This document shows, piece by piece, positions 29,468 to 59,553 of a DNA stretch of 64,000 nucleotides. Position 1 is the first letter of the stretch. Each line of letters opens with the position of its first letter. The notes under the pieces are model-generated. The model worked only from the letters and a program-made list of their open reading frames with translations. It searched no databases and was not told the origin of the DNA. A program made the position numbers and the translations under genes. Origin of the DNA: Amoebidium appalachense (Eukaryota > Ichthyosporea); contig CAVNZM010000003.1 in assembly GCA_963693365.1 (NCBI GenBank), positions 620,001-684,000 on the forward strand. Direction: 5' to 3'.

Positions 29468-29967
29468 NNNNNNNNNNNNNNNNNNNNNNNNNNNNNNNNN
29501 NNNNNNNNNNNNNNNNNNNNNNNNNNNNNNNNNNNNNNNNNNNNNNNNNNNNNNNNNNNNNNNNNNNNNNNNNNNNNNNNNNNNNNNNNNNNNNNNNNNN
29601 NNNNNNNNNNNNNNNNNNNNNNNNNNNNNNNNNNNNNNNNNNNNNNNNNNNNNNNNNNNNNNNNNNNNNNNNNNNNNNNNNNNNNNNNNNNNNNNNNNNN
29701 NNNNNNNNNNNNNNNNNNNNNNNNNNNNNNNNNNNNNNNNNNNNNNNNNNNNNNNNNNNNNNNNNNNNNNNNNNNNNNNNNNNNNNNNNNNNNNNNNNNN
29801 NNNNNNNNNNNNNNNNNNNNNNNNNNNNNNNNNNNNNNNNNNNNNNNNNNNNNNNNNNNNNNNNNNNNNNNNNNNNNNNNNNNNNNNNNNNNNNNNNNNN
29901 NNNNNNNNNNNNNNNNNNNNNNNNNNNNNNNNNNNNNNNNNNNNNNNNNNNNNNNNNNNNNNNNNNN
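29468..29967. other. Assembly gap, exactly 500 N
   Basis: The round length marks a scaffolding gap of unknown true size. Sequences on its two sides need not be adjacent. Confidence 0.99.
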
Positions 29968-30040
29968 TAAGCACAATATCGTCGGCGAAAAAGAGGGCGG
30001 GTGGGGCCTTGGAAGGCAACCCCCGTCAAGACTCTGCGGC
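29968..30040 (-). pseudogene. Remnant of a LINE-type reverse transcriptase
   Basis: The minus strand next to the gap reads LPSKAPPALFFADDIVL. FFADDIVL is the catalytic box of non-LTR retrotransposon RTs, and the preceding P-ALFF context fits. A TGA lies ten codons upstream in frame, so this is a degraded or edge-truncated piece. Confidence 0.4.
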
Positions 30041-30049
30041 AGTGAGCAA

Positions 30050-31455
30050 AACTTTTTTTGCGGACAGCTCATTTATAATCGGGTATCTCCCCTGACAATT
30101 TGCTTCTCAAACCGGTGCAGCTTGATTATTGTTGTGTAAGATTTCTTTTGTGCGGTCTATGCCCTTAAAAATAAGGCTAAAAGAGGGTTCATATGGAAGC
30201 TGAATTCAAAAGTAAGAACGATAAATTAATAGAGACTCGGATCACGATCATGGGTCGACAACACGGGCCCCCCATCGCAACAGCTCTGCGGATCTACATA
30301 CCCAAGTCTTGCCAACTTTGCAATTGGTGCTGGCTCGATTCAGGAATTTCATAGGTGTGGCGCCATCATGCCATGCCTAATATTCAAGGTATCCCAAATC
30401 GTCAAGGGAAAAAGCCAAATACAAGGGAATGTAGAAGGGAAACAAAGAAAGTTTCCGTACTAGAGGCAAGTTTTATAAATATTATTTACGTTGGATTGCA
30501 GACCGCATATCATAGTACATTATATGGCAACCGGCGTCCGATTGGCCGAGCTTGCCTCACTGAGGAATGTGTAAACAAAGCGGTTTGAAGGTGTAGGGGG
30601 TTTCGGAAGTTCAAAAAATTTAAAAAAAACCTTATATCTCCACATCTGATGTCTATCTGATAAGTTATATCTCCACATAGAATTTGTATAATGTAAATGT
30701 AACATTGATGTCTATATGTATATCTTGTTGGGTGGAAGTACTGTTGGCCTTGGTGCCAACAACTCATCACAGCTCACCTACATGTCGTTAATAAACAGCA
30801 CATTCCCCCTAGTTCAACACAGTAGTGGCGTTTTCCAAGCAGTAAAAAAAAATAACTGCGTTTAGATACGATTTCAGTAAATAATTTCTGTGCTTGAATA
30901 ATCAATGGATGTGAATTATAGACCTGTGGCTTTGTGCAACAGAAACTTGGAGAAACCGTCATATAGTTAGAGGCTACCTCATGATCAATGATTGAAACCC
31001 TGAAAATTCCATTTATATTTTTGAAAATTACGTAAGCTGTGGGCCAAGGCCTAAACTAATTATATCGCAAGAGCAATGAAAACGTGTATTTATAGACCTC
31101 AGGTCTACCACTATACTTACCCTCAGTGCAGTTTCAAGCTGTGCTCTGATGATATTTGGAGAACGGGAAAACTGTATGCCTATTTCATAGTAAATGTCGT
31201 TGCCACGCACTGAATTGTAGAGCCTTATATAAAAATCTATCTAGCTTAGTAAATCATTTGGGCGTTGACGTTATTCAACATATTAGACCTCTCACTAATC
31301 TTTCTGGGGCACTCGTTTCTTTTTGCAAACACCACATCCAGCAGAGGCACCACTCACATCTTCAGGAGAGCACACTATCTGTCTATAGCCTCCTATTAAC
31401 AAAAGGCACATAACCACGACCTTAGGCGTCTACGTCTAAGGGTGGTCCTGTCAAA
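30050..31455. other. Unique DNA upstream of CDC73
   Basis: Low in microsatellites, AT-rich near 30600-30720. No gene or clear TATA box. It should contain the CDC73 promoter. Confidence 0.45.
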
Positions 31456-50090
<18,635 letters not shown>

Positions 50091-50399
50091 GGTACATCCA
50101 AACATGCACCAACACACACATTCACACACAATATGTGTTCGGATGTACACCGGGTGTGTGTGTAATTTTCGACACGGCTTCACCTACATGTATGCGTGTG
50201 TACTTGCAATCGGCTAATCATGGAGAGTGTGTGTGGAACATAAAGTCGCAGGGGTGGGATTCCATGTGATTGGAAGGTGTGTGTGCACGTGTTTAATAGG
50301 ACACACAAACGAGTGAGCATGCACTCCTCCGTATGCACATACACACACACAGATACTGTAAAACACAGAGGCTTGGATGCCTACTCAGAGACACACACG

Positions 50400-50445
<46 letters not shown>

Positions 50446-50453
50446 CACACACA

Positions 50454-50503
<50 letters not shown>

Positions 50504-50622
50504 CACACAGTGCATTCACCACGTACACTACACTACTTTTGCATCGAACGAAGACGGTATGCAGCCGTGGGTGGGGATATCATGAACCTGAGGCTCATGT
50601 TTGTTTATTAAATAATTTTGGC

Positions 50623-50628
50623 AATAAA
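50623..50628 (+). promoter_or_regulatory. Probable CDC73 polyadenylation signal
   Basis: AATAAA in the context tttggcaataaaaagtg, 533 bases after the stop. It is the first canonical hexamer downstream. A (CA)n-(GA)n-(CA)n-A(n) run lies between, in the presumptive 3' UTR. Confidence 0.5.
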
Positions 50629-50888
50629 AAGTGAAGCCATGCACGACCTTAAGGACTATGTCGTGGTTTCTCGATTATGACGTATTTTTTTTATCCATGT
50701 CCGGATTTTCCGAAAACGAACATTTTATATATGGCAATTACCAATCAGTGCGCTGAATTTATCGGCTCATCAATGACATCCTTACGGGAGCATTCGGTGA
50801 TTACTGTGTTGATTATGTTTGCCCATTTATGTCATTGATCTTTTCCGCACATGATCCTAATTATATTTAGGCCTGGCAGCTCCAGTAT
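50629..50888. other. Spacer between CDC73 and the copia element
   Basis: Unique AT-rich DNA with no gene. Confidence 0.6.
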
Positions 50889-50980
50889 TGTTGGAATACG
50901 TCACCATGTATGACAGCAAGAGCCTTGAAGTATGTATGTGTCCTAGCTTGTTTGTATTCGTGTCTGCTTTCCTTCTTTGT

Positions 50981-51054
<74 letters not shown>

Positions 51055-51057
51055 CCC

Positions 51058-51090
<33 letters not shown>

Positions 51091-51825
51091 TATCTCTCTC
51101 TCCCTTGTTTCTGTGGGCACAGATATCTGTAGATCTGTGCACACCTGGCTCTCTTGCCTGATAAGAACTTATTGTGTTTTTATTTCTATTTGCTCTCCTC
51201 TGTTTATCTGAGAGGTAGCGTGATTGGCTAGCCTCACTCGTTGTCTTTCCTTTATTTCAAAATGGCCTAGTTTTGTTCTCAAAAGGATGGCTCGCCAATA
51301 GTCGCGAGCGAGTACATCTGTAGATTGTGTTGTGCATTCCTGTCTGTTAATATATGTGTGTTGTGATTGGACAATAGATATATATGGAATTCGGTTTATT
51401 GCAAAGTGTCTTCACTTTGAGAGTGTCGACTGTTAGGAAATATATGTATTTAAATAAGTTTCTTTATAGAGACGAACATAAATATATATGTGAGTTAATA
51501 GTGACTAGATGTATAATTACTTAATTTATTTAAGTAAGAGTTTCTACACTTTAGTTTAATCGGAAGTTGGAATGCGTATGCTCTGTCGGAATGTGTTTTT
51601 CTATCTTCTGATAGAACCGATTGGTTCTCCCTCTTTAGTTGTGATAAGGTGATAAGTCGCAAGTACAAAAGGAACCGAGAGCACAATAAAGATTCAGTTG
51701 TTGTTTGAAATCTTTCAATGTCTCGTGAACAACTCCGATTGCCCTCTCATTAATGTGTTAGTCGTGTTTTACATGACACCTCTGTGCACTCTGCTCCCTA
51801 AGGCTTAGACCCGTACAAAACAACA
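50889..51825 (+). repeat. 5' LTR of the copia element
   Basis: 937 bases with (CT)n-C(n) at 50986-51090 and AATAAA at 51685. The primer-binding region would start at 51826 (ggttaaaggcccat). Confidence 0.85.
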
Positions 51826-51943
51826 GGTTAAAGGCCCATTTTCGCACGCTCTCGCAACACATACTCTCGCTGCAATCAAAAATATTCAAATTTGAATACC
51901 GATCTGATTCCTCTCTCACGCATCATCTGACTGATTGATCACC

Positions 51944-53452
51944 ATGTCGGAGAAACCTGCGTATCTCAACCTCACCCCCTGGAAAGGGGATGACACCACG
52001 GACAAGAAGTCCGGCAAACGTCTCACCTATTATGAGTGGGAACCCGTCATCTTCCGGTACCTACGTACCACCACCGCGGCCAAGTTAGTGCCCGTCATCA
52101 AGGCCCCCGAGTGGGTCGACCCTTCCGACGAGAATGAGTGGCACGGCTACGACACTGAGGAGGCCTACACCGAGGCTTCCAACCTCCTTGAACAGATGTT
52201 TACTCAACTCGTCTCCAATGATGAGCTGTATAACTCTGGTCAAATCCACGATGATGTGTCACCTGCCCAAGCTTTCCACAACCTCCGTATGACCTATGCG
52301 GCTGAACGTGAAGATCGTGCTCGTCAAATCCTCCTCGACTACCATGAGCTTGAACTCAAAGACTTCAAGACCGTCACGGCCTACCTCACCATGGCACGCC
52401 GTCTGTGCACTACCCTGCACATCCTCGAAGAGCCCATTCCTCACAAGACTATGGTTGATAACTTCTTCATCCACCTCAAGAAGAACCGTAAGTTAGTTTG
52501 TACCGACATCCAGGCCATGATTGCCGACTACTTCCGTCGTACCATCAACTACGAGACCTACAACCGTCTAATCAGTGACATCCGAGCTGCAGAGATCCGT
52601 GAAGGTCTCATCGACTCTGGGTCCGGGTCCTCCTCCACCGTCCGAACAGCACGTGCCCTGCAAAGCCGTGTCCTCACCAAGGACGACCTCAGACACCGGA
52701 TCCCCCGACGTGACAGCTCCGTCTCCCGTCACCCCCGCGGTCGTCCCACCGATCGATCCCCCTCAGTTGACCGTGATTACTCACGGTCCCGTTCCCCCGG
52801 CTATCGTTCCCGGTCACCCTACCCCCCACGTAAAGGGGGTAACCGTCATTCCCAGCCACCCCGAGCCAAGACCACTGGCTCCCTCGACTGTGCCTACAGT
52901 CACGAAGACCATCATGTCACACAGTGTGACAAACCTGGCTGCTCAATTGCCCGTCGTCACCGTGCCAACACCAAGTCTGGAAAAGAGGTGCATTTTGCCC
53001 TCGTGTCCACCACGGCCTCCCTACCCATGGACCCCTGCTGGGACTCGGCTTCAAACGTCCACGTGTGCCCAGTAAAGGGGTACTTCTCTACTCTTGAGCC
53101 ATGCCCCCCGACTGACGTCCACGGCCTCGGCATCGTCACTGCACATCACCGTGGTGTCATCAACCTGGCCGTCACCTACAACGGAGTAACATCAGTACTG
53201 AGCCTCAACACCCTCTATGTACCCGACTCCCCAGCCTTCCTGATATCACCCTCAATGGCCTCCAAGTCGGGTCTCCTTGCCCACCTCGATGATGAGGATG
53301 CATTCCCATCATACCTCTACACTCGTGGTGGCAACATCGTGTGTTCCCTCACAGGCACAGATGGACTGTACTTCATCACTGACTATGAGATACGTCCCTC
53401 CATCCTCTCGAACCGTCACTGCTCTGGTAGCCAACGTCAAGGTCAACAATGA
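51944..53452 (+). CDS. Copia Gag and protease
   Basis: ATG at 51944 (MSEKPAYLNLTPW); an in-frame TTG lies nine bases earlier. A helical capsid-like region is followed by an Arg/Ser-rich basic stretch (DYSRSRSPGYRSRSPY) and a Cys/His cluster (CAYSHEDHHVTQC). The retropepsin site reads CWDSASNVHVCP, with D-S-A in place of D-S-G. A beta-rich segment (VLSLNTLYVPDSP) fits the protease. The frame closes at a TGA in SQRQGQQ, but the protein clearly continues one frame over. Arg codons are overwhelmingly CGT. Confidence 0.85.
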   Translation: MSEKPAYLNLTPWKGDDTTDKKSGKRLTYYEWEPVIFRYLRTTTAAKLVPVIKAPEWVDPSDENEWHGYDTEEAYTEASNLLEQMFTQLVSNDELYNSGQIHDDVSPAQAFHNLRMTYAAEREDRARQILLDYHELELKDFKTVTAYLTMARRLCTTLHILEEPIPHKTMVDNFFIHLKKNRKLVCTDIQAMIADYFRRTINYETYNRLISDIRAAEIREGLIDSGSGSSSTVRTARALQSRVLTKDDLRHRIPRRDSSVSRHPRGRPTDRSPSVDRDYSRSRSPGYRSRSPYPPRKGGNRHSQPPRAKTTGSLDCAYSHEDHHVTQCDKPGCSIARRHRANTKSGKEVHFALVSTTASLPMDPCWDSASNVHVCPVKGYFSTLEPCPPTDVHGLGIVTAHHRGVINLAVTYNGVTSVLSLNTLYVPDSPAFLISPSMASKSGLLAHLDDEDAFPSYLYTRGGNIVCSLTGTDGLYFITDYEIRPSILSNRHCSGSQRQGQQ

Positions 53453-54548
53453 TCCTCAGCTCTGGCACCACCGTCTCGGCCATCGTGCCCTGTCCACCCT
53501 CACCAAGATGGTGAGAGGTGACCTCGTGACAGGCCTCCCCTCATCCCTCTCAGTGGCTGACACCACTGACTGCTTCGGTTGTGTCTCCGGCAAGACCACC
53601 AAGGCCCCATTCTCCGGCACCAGAACCCAGTGCCCCTTCCCCGGTGCCAAGTGGCACATGGACTTCTTCGAGCCTCCCTGTGCCTCCTATGGTGGCTACA
53701 AGGTGGCCCTCGTGTGTACCTGTGATGCCTCCGGCTACACCATCGTGTACCTCCTCCGTGATCGATCCGAAACTCTCGAATACGTCAAGGCCCTGGTTGA
53801 GACTACTGACAAGCAACCCGACAAGGTGGTGACCCACTTCCGTTCAGACTCTGGGTCCGAGTTCACCTCCCATGCTATGGAGCAGTACTGTCAGTCCAAG
53901 GGCATCATTCAGGAATTTGCCCCGGTTGACTGCCCCCAACTCAACGGCTTCGTTGAACGTAAGATGAGGGATCTGCAGGAGATCGTTCGGTGCTTCCTTC
54001 ATCAGGACAAGGCCGACTCCCTTTCCCCCAAACTGTGGGGAGCTGCTCTCAAGCATGCTGCCTACATCATCAACGTGACCCCGGCCAGAGCTGCCAATGG
54101 CCGTACACCGTTTGAAATTTTCTACGGTGTCAAGCCTGACATCTCCCACCTGCACGTGTTTGGCTGCCCAGCCTATGTACACGTCCCTGCATCCAAACGA
54201 GACAAGTTGGCCTCTACCGTCAAACTCGGCACCTACGTGGGCTGGGATATCACCAACAAAGCCCACAAGATCATGAATCTACGTGGCAACACGGTCAACC
54301 TCTACCGCGATGTCGTCTTCGACGAATCACAATTCACCACGGCATCCAATCAGATTTCTGTGCAGGCCACCAATCAGACGACCTCCATCGATCCAACCCT
54401 GCATTCCGGAAATTCCAATTCGGATGACGATGAAATTCCGTCGGTGATTATCCGTCGTTCCCCCCGTCGTGTACCTGCCCCCGTGGCTCCACCCACCCCC
54501 CCCCCCCACCGGCCAGCAACCCCTGCTGCCGGCCCCTGCCGTCAATGA
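53277..54548 (+). CDS. Copia integrase
   Basis: Meaningful from about 53400. The zinc-binding start is LWHHRLGH and CFGCVSGK (HHCC). The catalytic core has WHMDFFEP (first D), HFRSDSGSEF (second D) and NGFVERKMRD (E). GRTPFEIFYGVKP and HVFGCPAYVHVP are typical copia integrase C-terminal motifs. It inserts the cDNA into the host chromosome. It is +1 relative to the Gag frame and loses the next frame at a C-run near 54497-54508. Confidence 0.88.
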   Translation: MPTSMMRMHSHHTSTLVVATSCVPSQAQMDCTSSLTMRYVPPSSRTVTALVANVKVNNDPQLWHHRLGHRALSTLTKMVRGDLVTGLPSSLSVADTTDCFGCVSGKTTKAPFSGTRTQCPFPGAKWHMDFFEPPCASYGGYKVALVCTCDASGYTIVYLLRDRSETLEYVKALVETTDKQPDKVVTHFRSDSGSEFTSHAMEQYCQSKGIIQEFAPVDCPQLNGFVERKMRDLQEIVRCFLHQDKADSLSPKLWGAALKHAAYIINVTPARAANGRTPFEIFYGVKPDISHLHVFGCPAYVHVPASKRDKLASTVKLGTYVGWDITNKAHKIMNLRGNTVNLYRDVVFDESQFTTASNQISVQATNQTTSIDPTLHSGNSNSDDDEIPSVIIRRSPRRVPAPVAPPTPPPHRPATPAAGPCRQ

Positions 54549-56367
54549 CCACGTACCTGGTCATCTCACCCCGGTTCGTCCTGGGTCTCCGGAGTTCCAC
54601 TCGGCCCCGTCCAGCCCCGTGTTATCCGACTCCCCACTCAACACGGCACCCATCCCTGGCTTCCAGGCCCCCATCCCCGACCACCGAGTGTCTGTCCCAG
54701 ACAACCCCCCGGCCCCTGAGCCCCTCCGTACCGTTCCCCGTCGTTCCTCCCGTCTCTCCTCCCGGCCTGCTATGGCTATGGTGAGCATCTCCCGACCCAG
54801 CCTTGATGTGTCTCAGCTGCCCCGGTCAATTCAGAAGCTGTGCTCTGGCACCAAGGGTGATGAAGTGGTGACTGCCCTCACTGCCGAGTACAAGGCTTTC
54901 ATCGACAAGGACATCTTCGACGTAGTTGAGCCCCCCTCCGATGCCAACATCATCCGATTCAAGTGGATTGTCACGGAGAAGGTCCTCAACTCTGCTGGTG
55001 ACACCAAGATCAAGGGTCGTGGTGTGGCCAAGGGTTTCACCCAAGTCTACGGTGTTGACTACGGTGAAAACTCTTCCCCCGTCGTCATGTCCTCCTCCGT
55101 CCGTGCCCTGCTTGCCCTCGGTGTGCAACAGGACCACGAGATCCATCAACTCGACATCAGCACGGCCTTCCTCAACAGCCCCCTCGACGAGACTTTGTAC
55201 ATGGAGCAACCTCCTGGTTTTATCCTCCCTGGCAATGAACACAAAGTCTGGAAACTCAAGAAGGCCATCTACGGACTCAAGCAGGCATCCCTGGCATGGT
55301 ACGAGTTCTTCAACTCCATTCTCATTGCCCACGGCCTCACCCGTCTCCGTTCCGATCCGTGTGTCTACTTCCGTCAGTTCCCCAATGGGCACATCATCCG
55401 TTCGGGCAACTACGTTGATGATGCCATCATCACCTGCACACGGAACTCCACCATCATGCAGGGGCTTGTTCGTCACATCACGAAGTCAGCCGAGTGCAAG
55501 GTCGGTCTGCCAGACATCTTCCTCGGCACCCAACTGCTGTACACCCGTGACTCCCTCAAGCTGCTGCAGTCCTCCTACATCAAGGACATCATCACCGACT
55601 TCAACCTGGTCGATGCCAAGCCTAAGGCCACCCCTATTCCCGTGGGCACCATCATCAACGAGACCTCCCTCTCATCCCTGCCCACCACCGTCCCCTACCG
55701 TGAACTCCTCGGCCGTCTGCTGTGGGTTGCTCGGTGCTCCCGGCCTGACATCTCGTATGCCATTGGCTACCTCGGCCGATTCAGCTCCAAGCCCACCAAG
55801 ACTGCCTGGGAGCTTCTCCTCCGTGTCGTTCGTTACCTGCTCGGCACCATCAACCTCGGCCTCTACTACAAGAAGAAGGCCCCCAACAGCAAGGTGCCCA
55901 TCCTTGAGTGCTACTCGGATTCTGACTTTGCTGGTTGCCCCACCACCCGTCGTTCCACGTCTGGGTACGTCATCCTCCTCGAAGGCTCCCCCGTCACCTA
56001 CCACTCCAAGCTGCAGACGATCACTGCAACTTCCACGTGTGAGGCCGAGCTCCTGGCCCTCAATGCTGCCGTGCAAGATGTTGTCTGGCACCGTGATCTA
56101 CTAAAGGAGCTGGGCTACCCCATGACCGAGCCCACCCCAGTGTACTGTGACAATCAGTCCACCATTGCTCTGGTCCACTCCAACACCATCAAGCACCGGA
56201 CCAAGCACATTGCCGTTCGTTACTTCAACACCAAGGACTACATCAACAGTGGGGACGTCACTGTCACCTACATCGACACCAAGAAGAACCTGGCCGACAT
56301 CTTCACCAAGCCTCTGGCTGGTCCGGCCCACGACACACACCGTGCCAACCTCAGTCTCCGTGACTGA
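54469..56367 (+). CDS. Copia reverse transcriptase and RNase H
   Basis: Meaningful from about 54510. RT motifs: FKWIVTEKV, KGRGVAKGFTQ, HQLDISTAFLNSPL, YGLKQASLAWYEFF and the catalytic NYVDDAIIT (GAT GAT at 55417-55422). RNase H shows ECYSDSDFAG, STSGYVILL, CEAELLALNAAVQD, YCDNQSTIALV and the closing NLADIFTKPL. Stop at 56365. About 730 bases without a long ORF follow, up to the 3' LTR. Confidence 0.92.
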   Translation: MYLPPWLHPPPPPTGQQPLLPAPAVNDHVPGHLTPVRPGSPEFHSAPSSPVLSDSPLNTAPIPGFQAPIPDHRVSVPDNPPAPEPLRTVPRRSSRLSSRPAMAMVSISRPSLDVSQLPRSIQKLCSGTKGDEVVTALTAEYKAFIDKDIFDVVEPPSDANIIRFKWIVTEKVLNSAGDTKIKGRGVAKGFTQVYGVDYGENSSPVVMSSSVRALLALGVQQDHEIHQLDISTAFLNSPLDETLYMEQPPGFILPGNEHKVWKLKKAIYGLKQASLAWYEFFNSILIAHGLTRLRSDPCVYFRQFPNGHIIRSGNYVDDAIITCTRNSTIMQGLVRHITKSAECKVGLPDIFLGTQLLYTRDSLKLLQSSYIKDIITDFNLVDAKPKATPIPVGTIINETSLSSLPTTVPYRELLGRLLWVARCSRPDISYAIGYLGRFSSKPTKTAWELLLRVVRYLLGTINLGLYYKKKAPNSKVPILECYSDSDFAGCPTTRRSTSGYVILLEGSPVTYHSKLQTITATSTCEAELLALNAAVQDVVWHRDLLKELGYPMTEPTPVYCDNQSTIALVHSNTIKHRTKHIAVRYFNTKDYINSGDVTVTYIDTKKNLADIFTKPLAGPAHDTHRANLSLRD

Positions 56368-57092
56368 CCCATGCACTGGTGTTCATCATCGAGTGGTTTC
56401 TGAGTAGGTTGGGGCCCTGGACAGCAGTTGACACACCTACGGTGATCAAGATGCCTCCCAACGAAAGTCTACTACTCCTCATCGTTTCTCTTCATCAGTG
56501 GGGACTCAGTCTTCCATCGTCATATGTGTGCATCTTCAGTGGGGATTATTCTCCACCATCCGTCGTTTATTTAGATTCATATCCCACCATATATATTGGT
56601 TTTCTTCTATATTCGACTTATATATATGTCGAACTGGGATGGCGTCCCCGGGCCAGTATAAATAATTATCTATAGCCATGACGTGCTGGTTGACTGCCAG
56701 TCTAAACCTAGTCCACGGGATGCACCTTCCCCGTGTCTTAACTGGTTGACCACCAGTCTATAAATCAGTCCACAAGATGTTCATGTCTTGTGTTTACCTG
56801 GGTGGTCCCCAGTATAAACCATTAGCCACCAACACGTCACACATACACTTAGTCTAGTGTTTCCTATATATATATATATATATATCGCCGATAACCACCA
56901 TGATTTCTTATTTCGAGTCTTCAGAGGCAACCGTCGTTGTGTGCCTCTTCAGTTTTGATTCTCTCCTTCCCACCTCAAGGATCTTCGGTTTGCATCCTCG
57001 AGTGGGGAAACTTGAGTGTGACGGCCCCTCCTGTGTTTGGACCTCACCTACCGTCACATCAACAGACACGAGAACACAAACTTCAACCCCTT
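56368..57092 (+). other. Copia 3' untranslated region
   Basis: It holds repeated short words (ctggttgac, gtccac) and (TA)n at 56866-56885. No domain-bearing ORF. Confidence 0.6.
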
Positions 57093-57101
57093 GAGTGGGG
57101 A

Positions 57102-57214
57102 TGTTGGAATACGTCACCATGTATGACAGCAAGAGCCTTGAAGTATGTATGTGTCCTAGCTTGTTTGTATTCGTGTCTGCTTTCCTTCTTTGTGCTCTCT
57201 CTCTCTCTCTCTCT

Positions 57215-57276
<62 letters not shown>

Positions 57277-58032
57277 TCCCCCCCCCCCCCCCCCCCCGTA
57301 TCTCTCTCTCCCTTGTTTCTGTGGGCACAGATATCTGTAGATCTGTGCACACCTGGCTCTCTTGCCTGATAAGAACTTATTGTGTTTTTATTTCTATTTG
57401 CTCTCCTCTGTTTATCTGAGAGGTAGCGTGATTGGCTAGCCTCACTCGTTGTCTTTCCTTTATTTCAAAATGGCCTAGTTTTGTTCTCAAAAGGATGGCT
57501 CGCCAATAGTCGCGAGCGAGTACATCTGTAGATTGTGTTGTGCATTCCTGTCTGTTAATATATGTGTGTTGTGATTGGACAATAGATATATATGGAATTC
57601 GGTTTATTGCAAAGTGTCTTCACTTTGAGAGTGTCGACTGTTAGGAAATATATGTATTTAAATAAGTTTCTTTATAGAGACGAACATAAATATATATGTG
57701 AGTTAATAGTGACTAGATGTATAATTACTTAATTTATTTAAGTAAGAGTTTCTACACTTTAGTTTAATCGGAAGTTGGAATGCGTATGCTCTGTCGGAAT
57801 GTGTTTTTCTATCTTCTGATAGAACCGATTGGTTCTCCCTCTTTAGTTGTGATAAGGTGATAAGTCGCAAGTACAAAAGGAACCGAGAGCACAATAAAGA
57901 TTCAGTTGTTGTTTGAAATCTTTCAATGTCTCGTGAACAACTCCGATTGCCCTCTCATTAATGTGTTAGTCGTGTTTTACATGACACCTCTGTGCACTCT
58001 GCTCCGGACCCTTAGACCCGTACAAAACAACA
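57102..58032 (+). repeat. 3' LTR of the copia element
   Basis: 931 bases. The (CT)n-C(n) tract is shorter and interrupted (57197-57297), and AATAAA lies at 57893. Poly(C) follows directly. Confidence 0.85.
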
Positions 58033-58033
58033 A

Positions 58034-58064
<31 letters not shown>

Positions 58065-58580
58065 CGGCCCCCCACAACCCCCCCCCCCCCCCCCCCCCCC
58101 CTCCACCCCCCCCCCCCCCCCCCCCCGCGCTCCACCCCCCCCCCCCCCACCAAACCCCACAAAACAACAAGACGACCCCCCCCCCACCCCCCCACTCCCA
58201 ACCCCTCCCCCCCCACCCACCCCCCTCCATCCCCACACCACACCCACCCCCCCACCCACCACTCCCCCAACACCCCCCGCAGGCCCTCCTCTCACCAAAA
58301 TCGCCTTTTAACAACTCAGCCACTCCATGTCACCTAACCCCATGCACGAGCAAAATACCCCCTGTGCCTCCCTTTCTACTATATTCTCTCCTTCAACAAA
58401 CATAATCTATCTACACCACATAGCACGTGAACACCACCAACAAGCACCCCCCCCTCCAACCTCTCTCAAAAATCAACAAAAAAACAAAACAAAAAAACAA
58501 AAAACCACAAAAAAACAAACAAAAAGAAAACAGACCACACCAATCGTTGAAAACGCAACGAGCGCGCCGACCAGCGTGAA
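58033..58580 (+). repeat. C-rich junction between copia and Ty3 DNA
   Basis: Poly(C) tracts at 58034-58062, 58079-58101 and 58108-58126, then C/A-only DNA to about 58280, then A-rich runs. An 85-codon Lys/Pro-rich frame (58327-58584) may be leader or spurious. No 5' LTR for the following Ty3 element is recognisable. Confidence 0.75.
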
Positions 58581-59553
58581 ATGAGAGGAGAAAAATGGAG
58601 CCAAGGGGCGGGTAGTGCCACCACCCCACACAAGAGAGCCGTCTCTCGGCACCGCACAATATACAAGAGAGGAAAAGAGAACAGACAGAGAGAAAAAAGG
58701 AAGGAACAACCAGAGCCAACAGACACACCAGAATACAAGGGTGCCTTGCAGGATAAATGCACGGTGATTGAATGGCTGCACGAATTTTCCCAGCAGATGT
58801 TTTGCATTGCAGGGGTCCCCCCCACACTTGCTGTTCGCTGGGCGGTGCAGTGCTTTCCTCTTGCTTCCCCCGCCCGTGTGTGGTACACGAATTTTACCAG
58901 GACACAGGGAGAACTCACGTTTGATGCATTTGCACATGCACTAGTTACGAAATTTCACGACCAGCGTGTGCAAGAGGCACTCAGTGCCGAATTAAATGCA
59001 CTCAAACAAGGCAAGCAAAAGGTGGCCGAATTTGCAAGCAGGCATGCGCGTTTGTGGGCACGTGTGTACCCCCTTAAGTCTGAGGCACACCAAATTTTGG
59101 ATTTGTCTCACCGATTGGGTGGGGAAAGACGAACAAGAATTTCGCAAATATCAACTCAGACAAACACGAAAAGAAGAAGAATTGACCCTGTCTGGAGTTG
59201 TTGCCTATCTCGCAGAAAAAGAAAGAGACAGGCACACACGAACCCCATCCACCATTCTAACACAGAAACCCCCCACAAAACAGCAACCCGGTGGTGGATC
59301 TGGTGCCAGCGAGAAGCCGTCTATTTTTTCGCGCATGGGCACCACCCCCTGCAACCGTGGGTGCCAGTACGGCAGCCACGCCGAAGGCAAGACGTGCCCG
59401 GCCCTCAAATTCGAATGCCACTCCTGCAAGCAGAAGGGGCACTTTGGGGGGTCACCAATTTGCCCCAAGTACGACCCCAACTTTAAGAAGGGAACCCGCA
59501 AGGCAGAGATTGAGGCTAATCGGGCCAAGTTCAAGAGAGCACGTGTAGAATAG
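58581..59553 (+). CDS. Ty3 Gag with zinc knuckle (one +1 frame break)
   Basis: The first frame (ATG 58581, MRGEKWSQG) carries the capsid-type KCTVIEWLHEFSQQMF, WAVQCFPLASPARVWY and FDAFAHALVTKFHDQ. Near 59110-59125 (ttgggtgggg) the sensible reading moves +1 to KDEQEFRKYQLRQ and later CHSCKQKGHFGGSPIC, a CCHC-type knuckle with a slightly long last spacing. It ends RARVE-TAG at 59551. Gag packages the element RNA. The break lies at a G4 run, so an artefact is plausible. Confidence 0.75.

Larger units (their letters stand above)
50889..58032 (+). mobile_element. Ty1/copia LTR retrotransposon, near full length
   Basis: LTRs at 50889-51825 and 57102-58032 (TGTTGG...CAACA) enclose gag, protease, integrase, reverse transcriptase and RNase H in the copia order (integrase before RT). 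A purine tract (gagtgggga, 57093-57101) precedes the 3' LTR. Outside the internal microsatellite and a 6-7 base block near the end (ctaaggc against ggaccc) I see no LTR differences, which points to a recent insertion. No target-site duplication is visible: agtat precedes and acccc follows. Two frame breaks interrupt the polyprotein. Confidence 0.93.
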
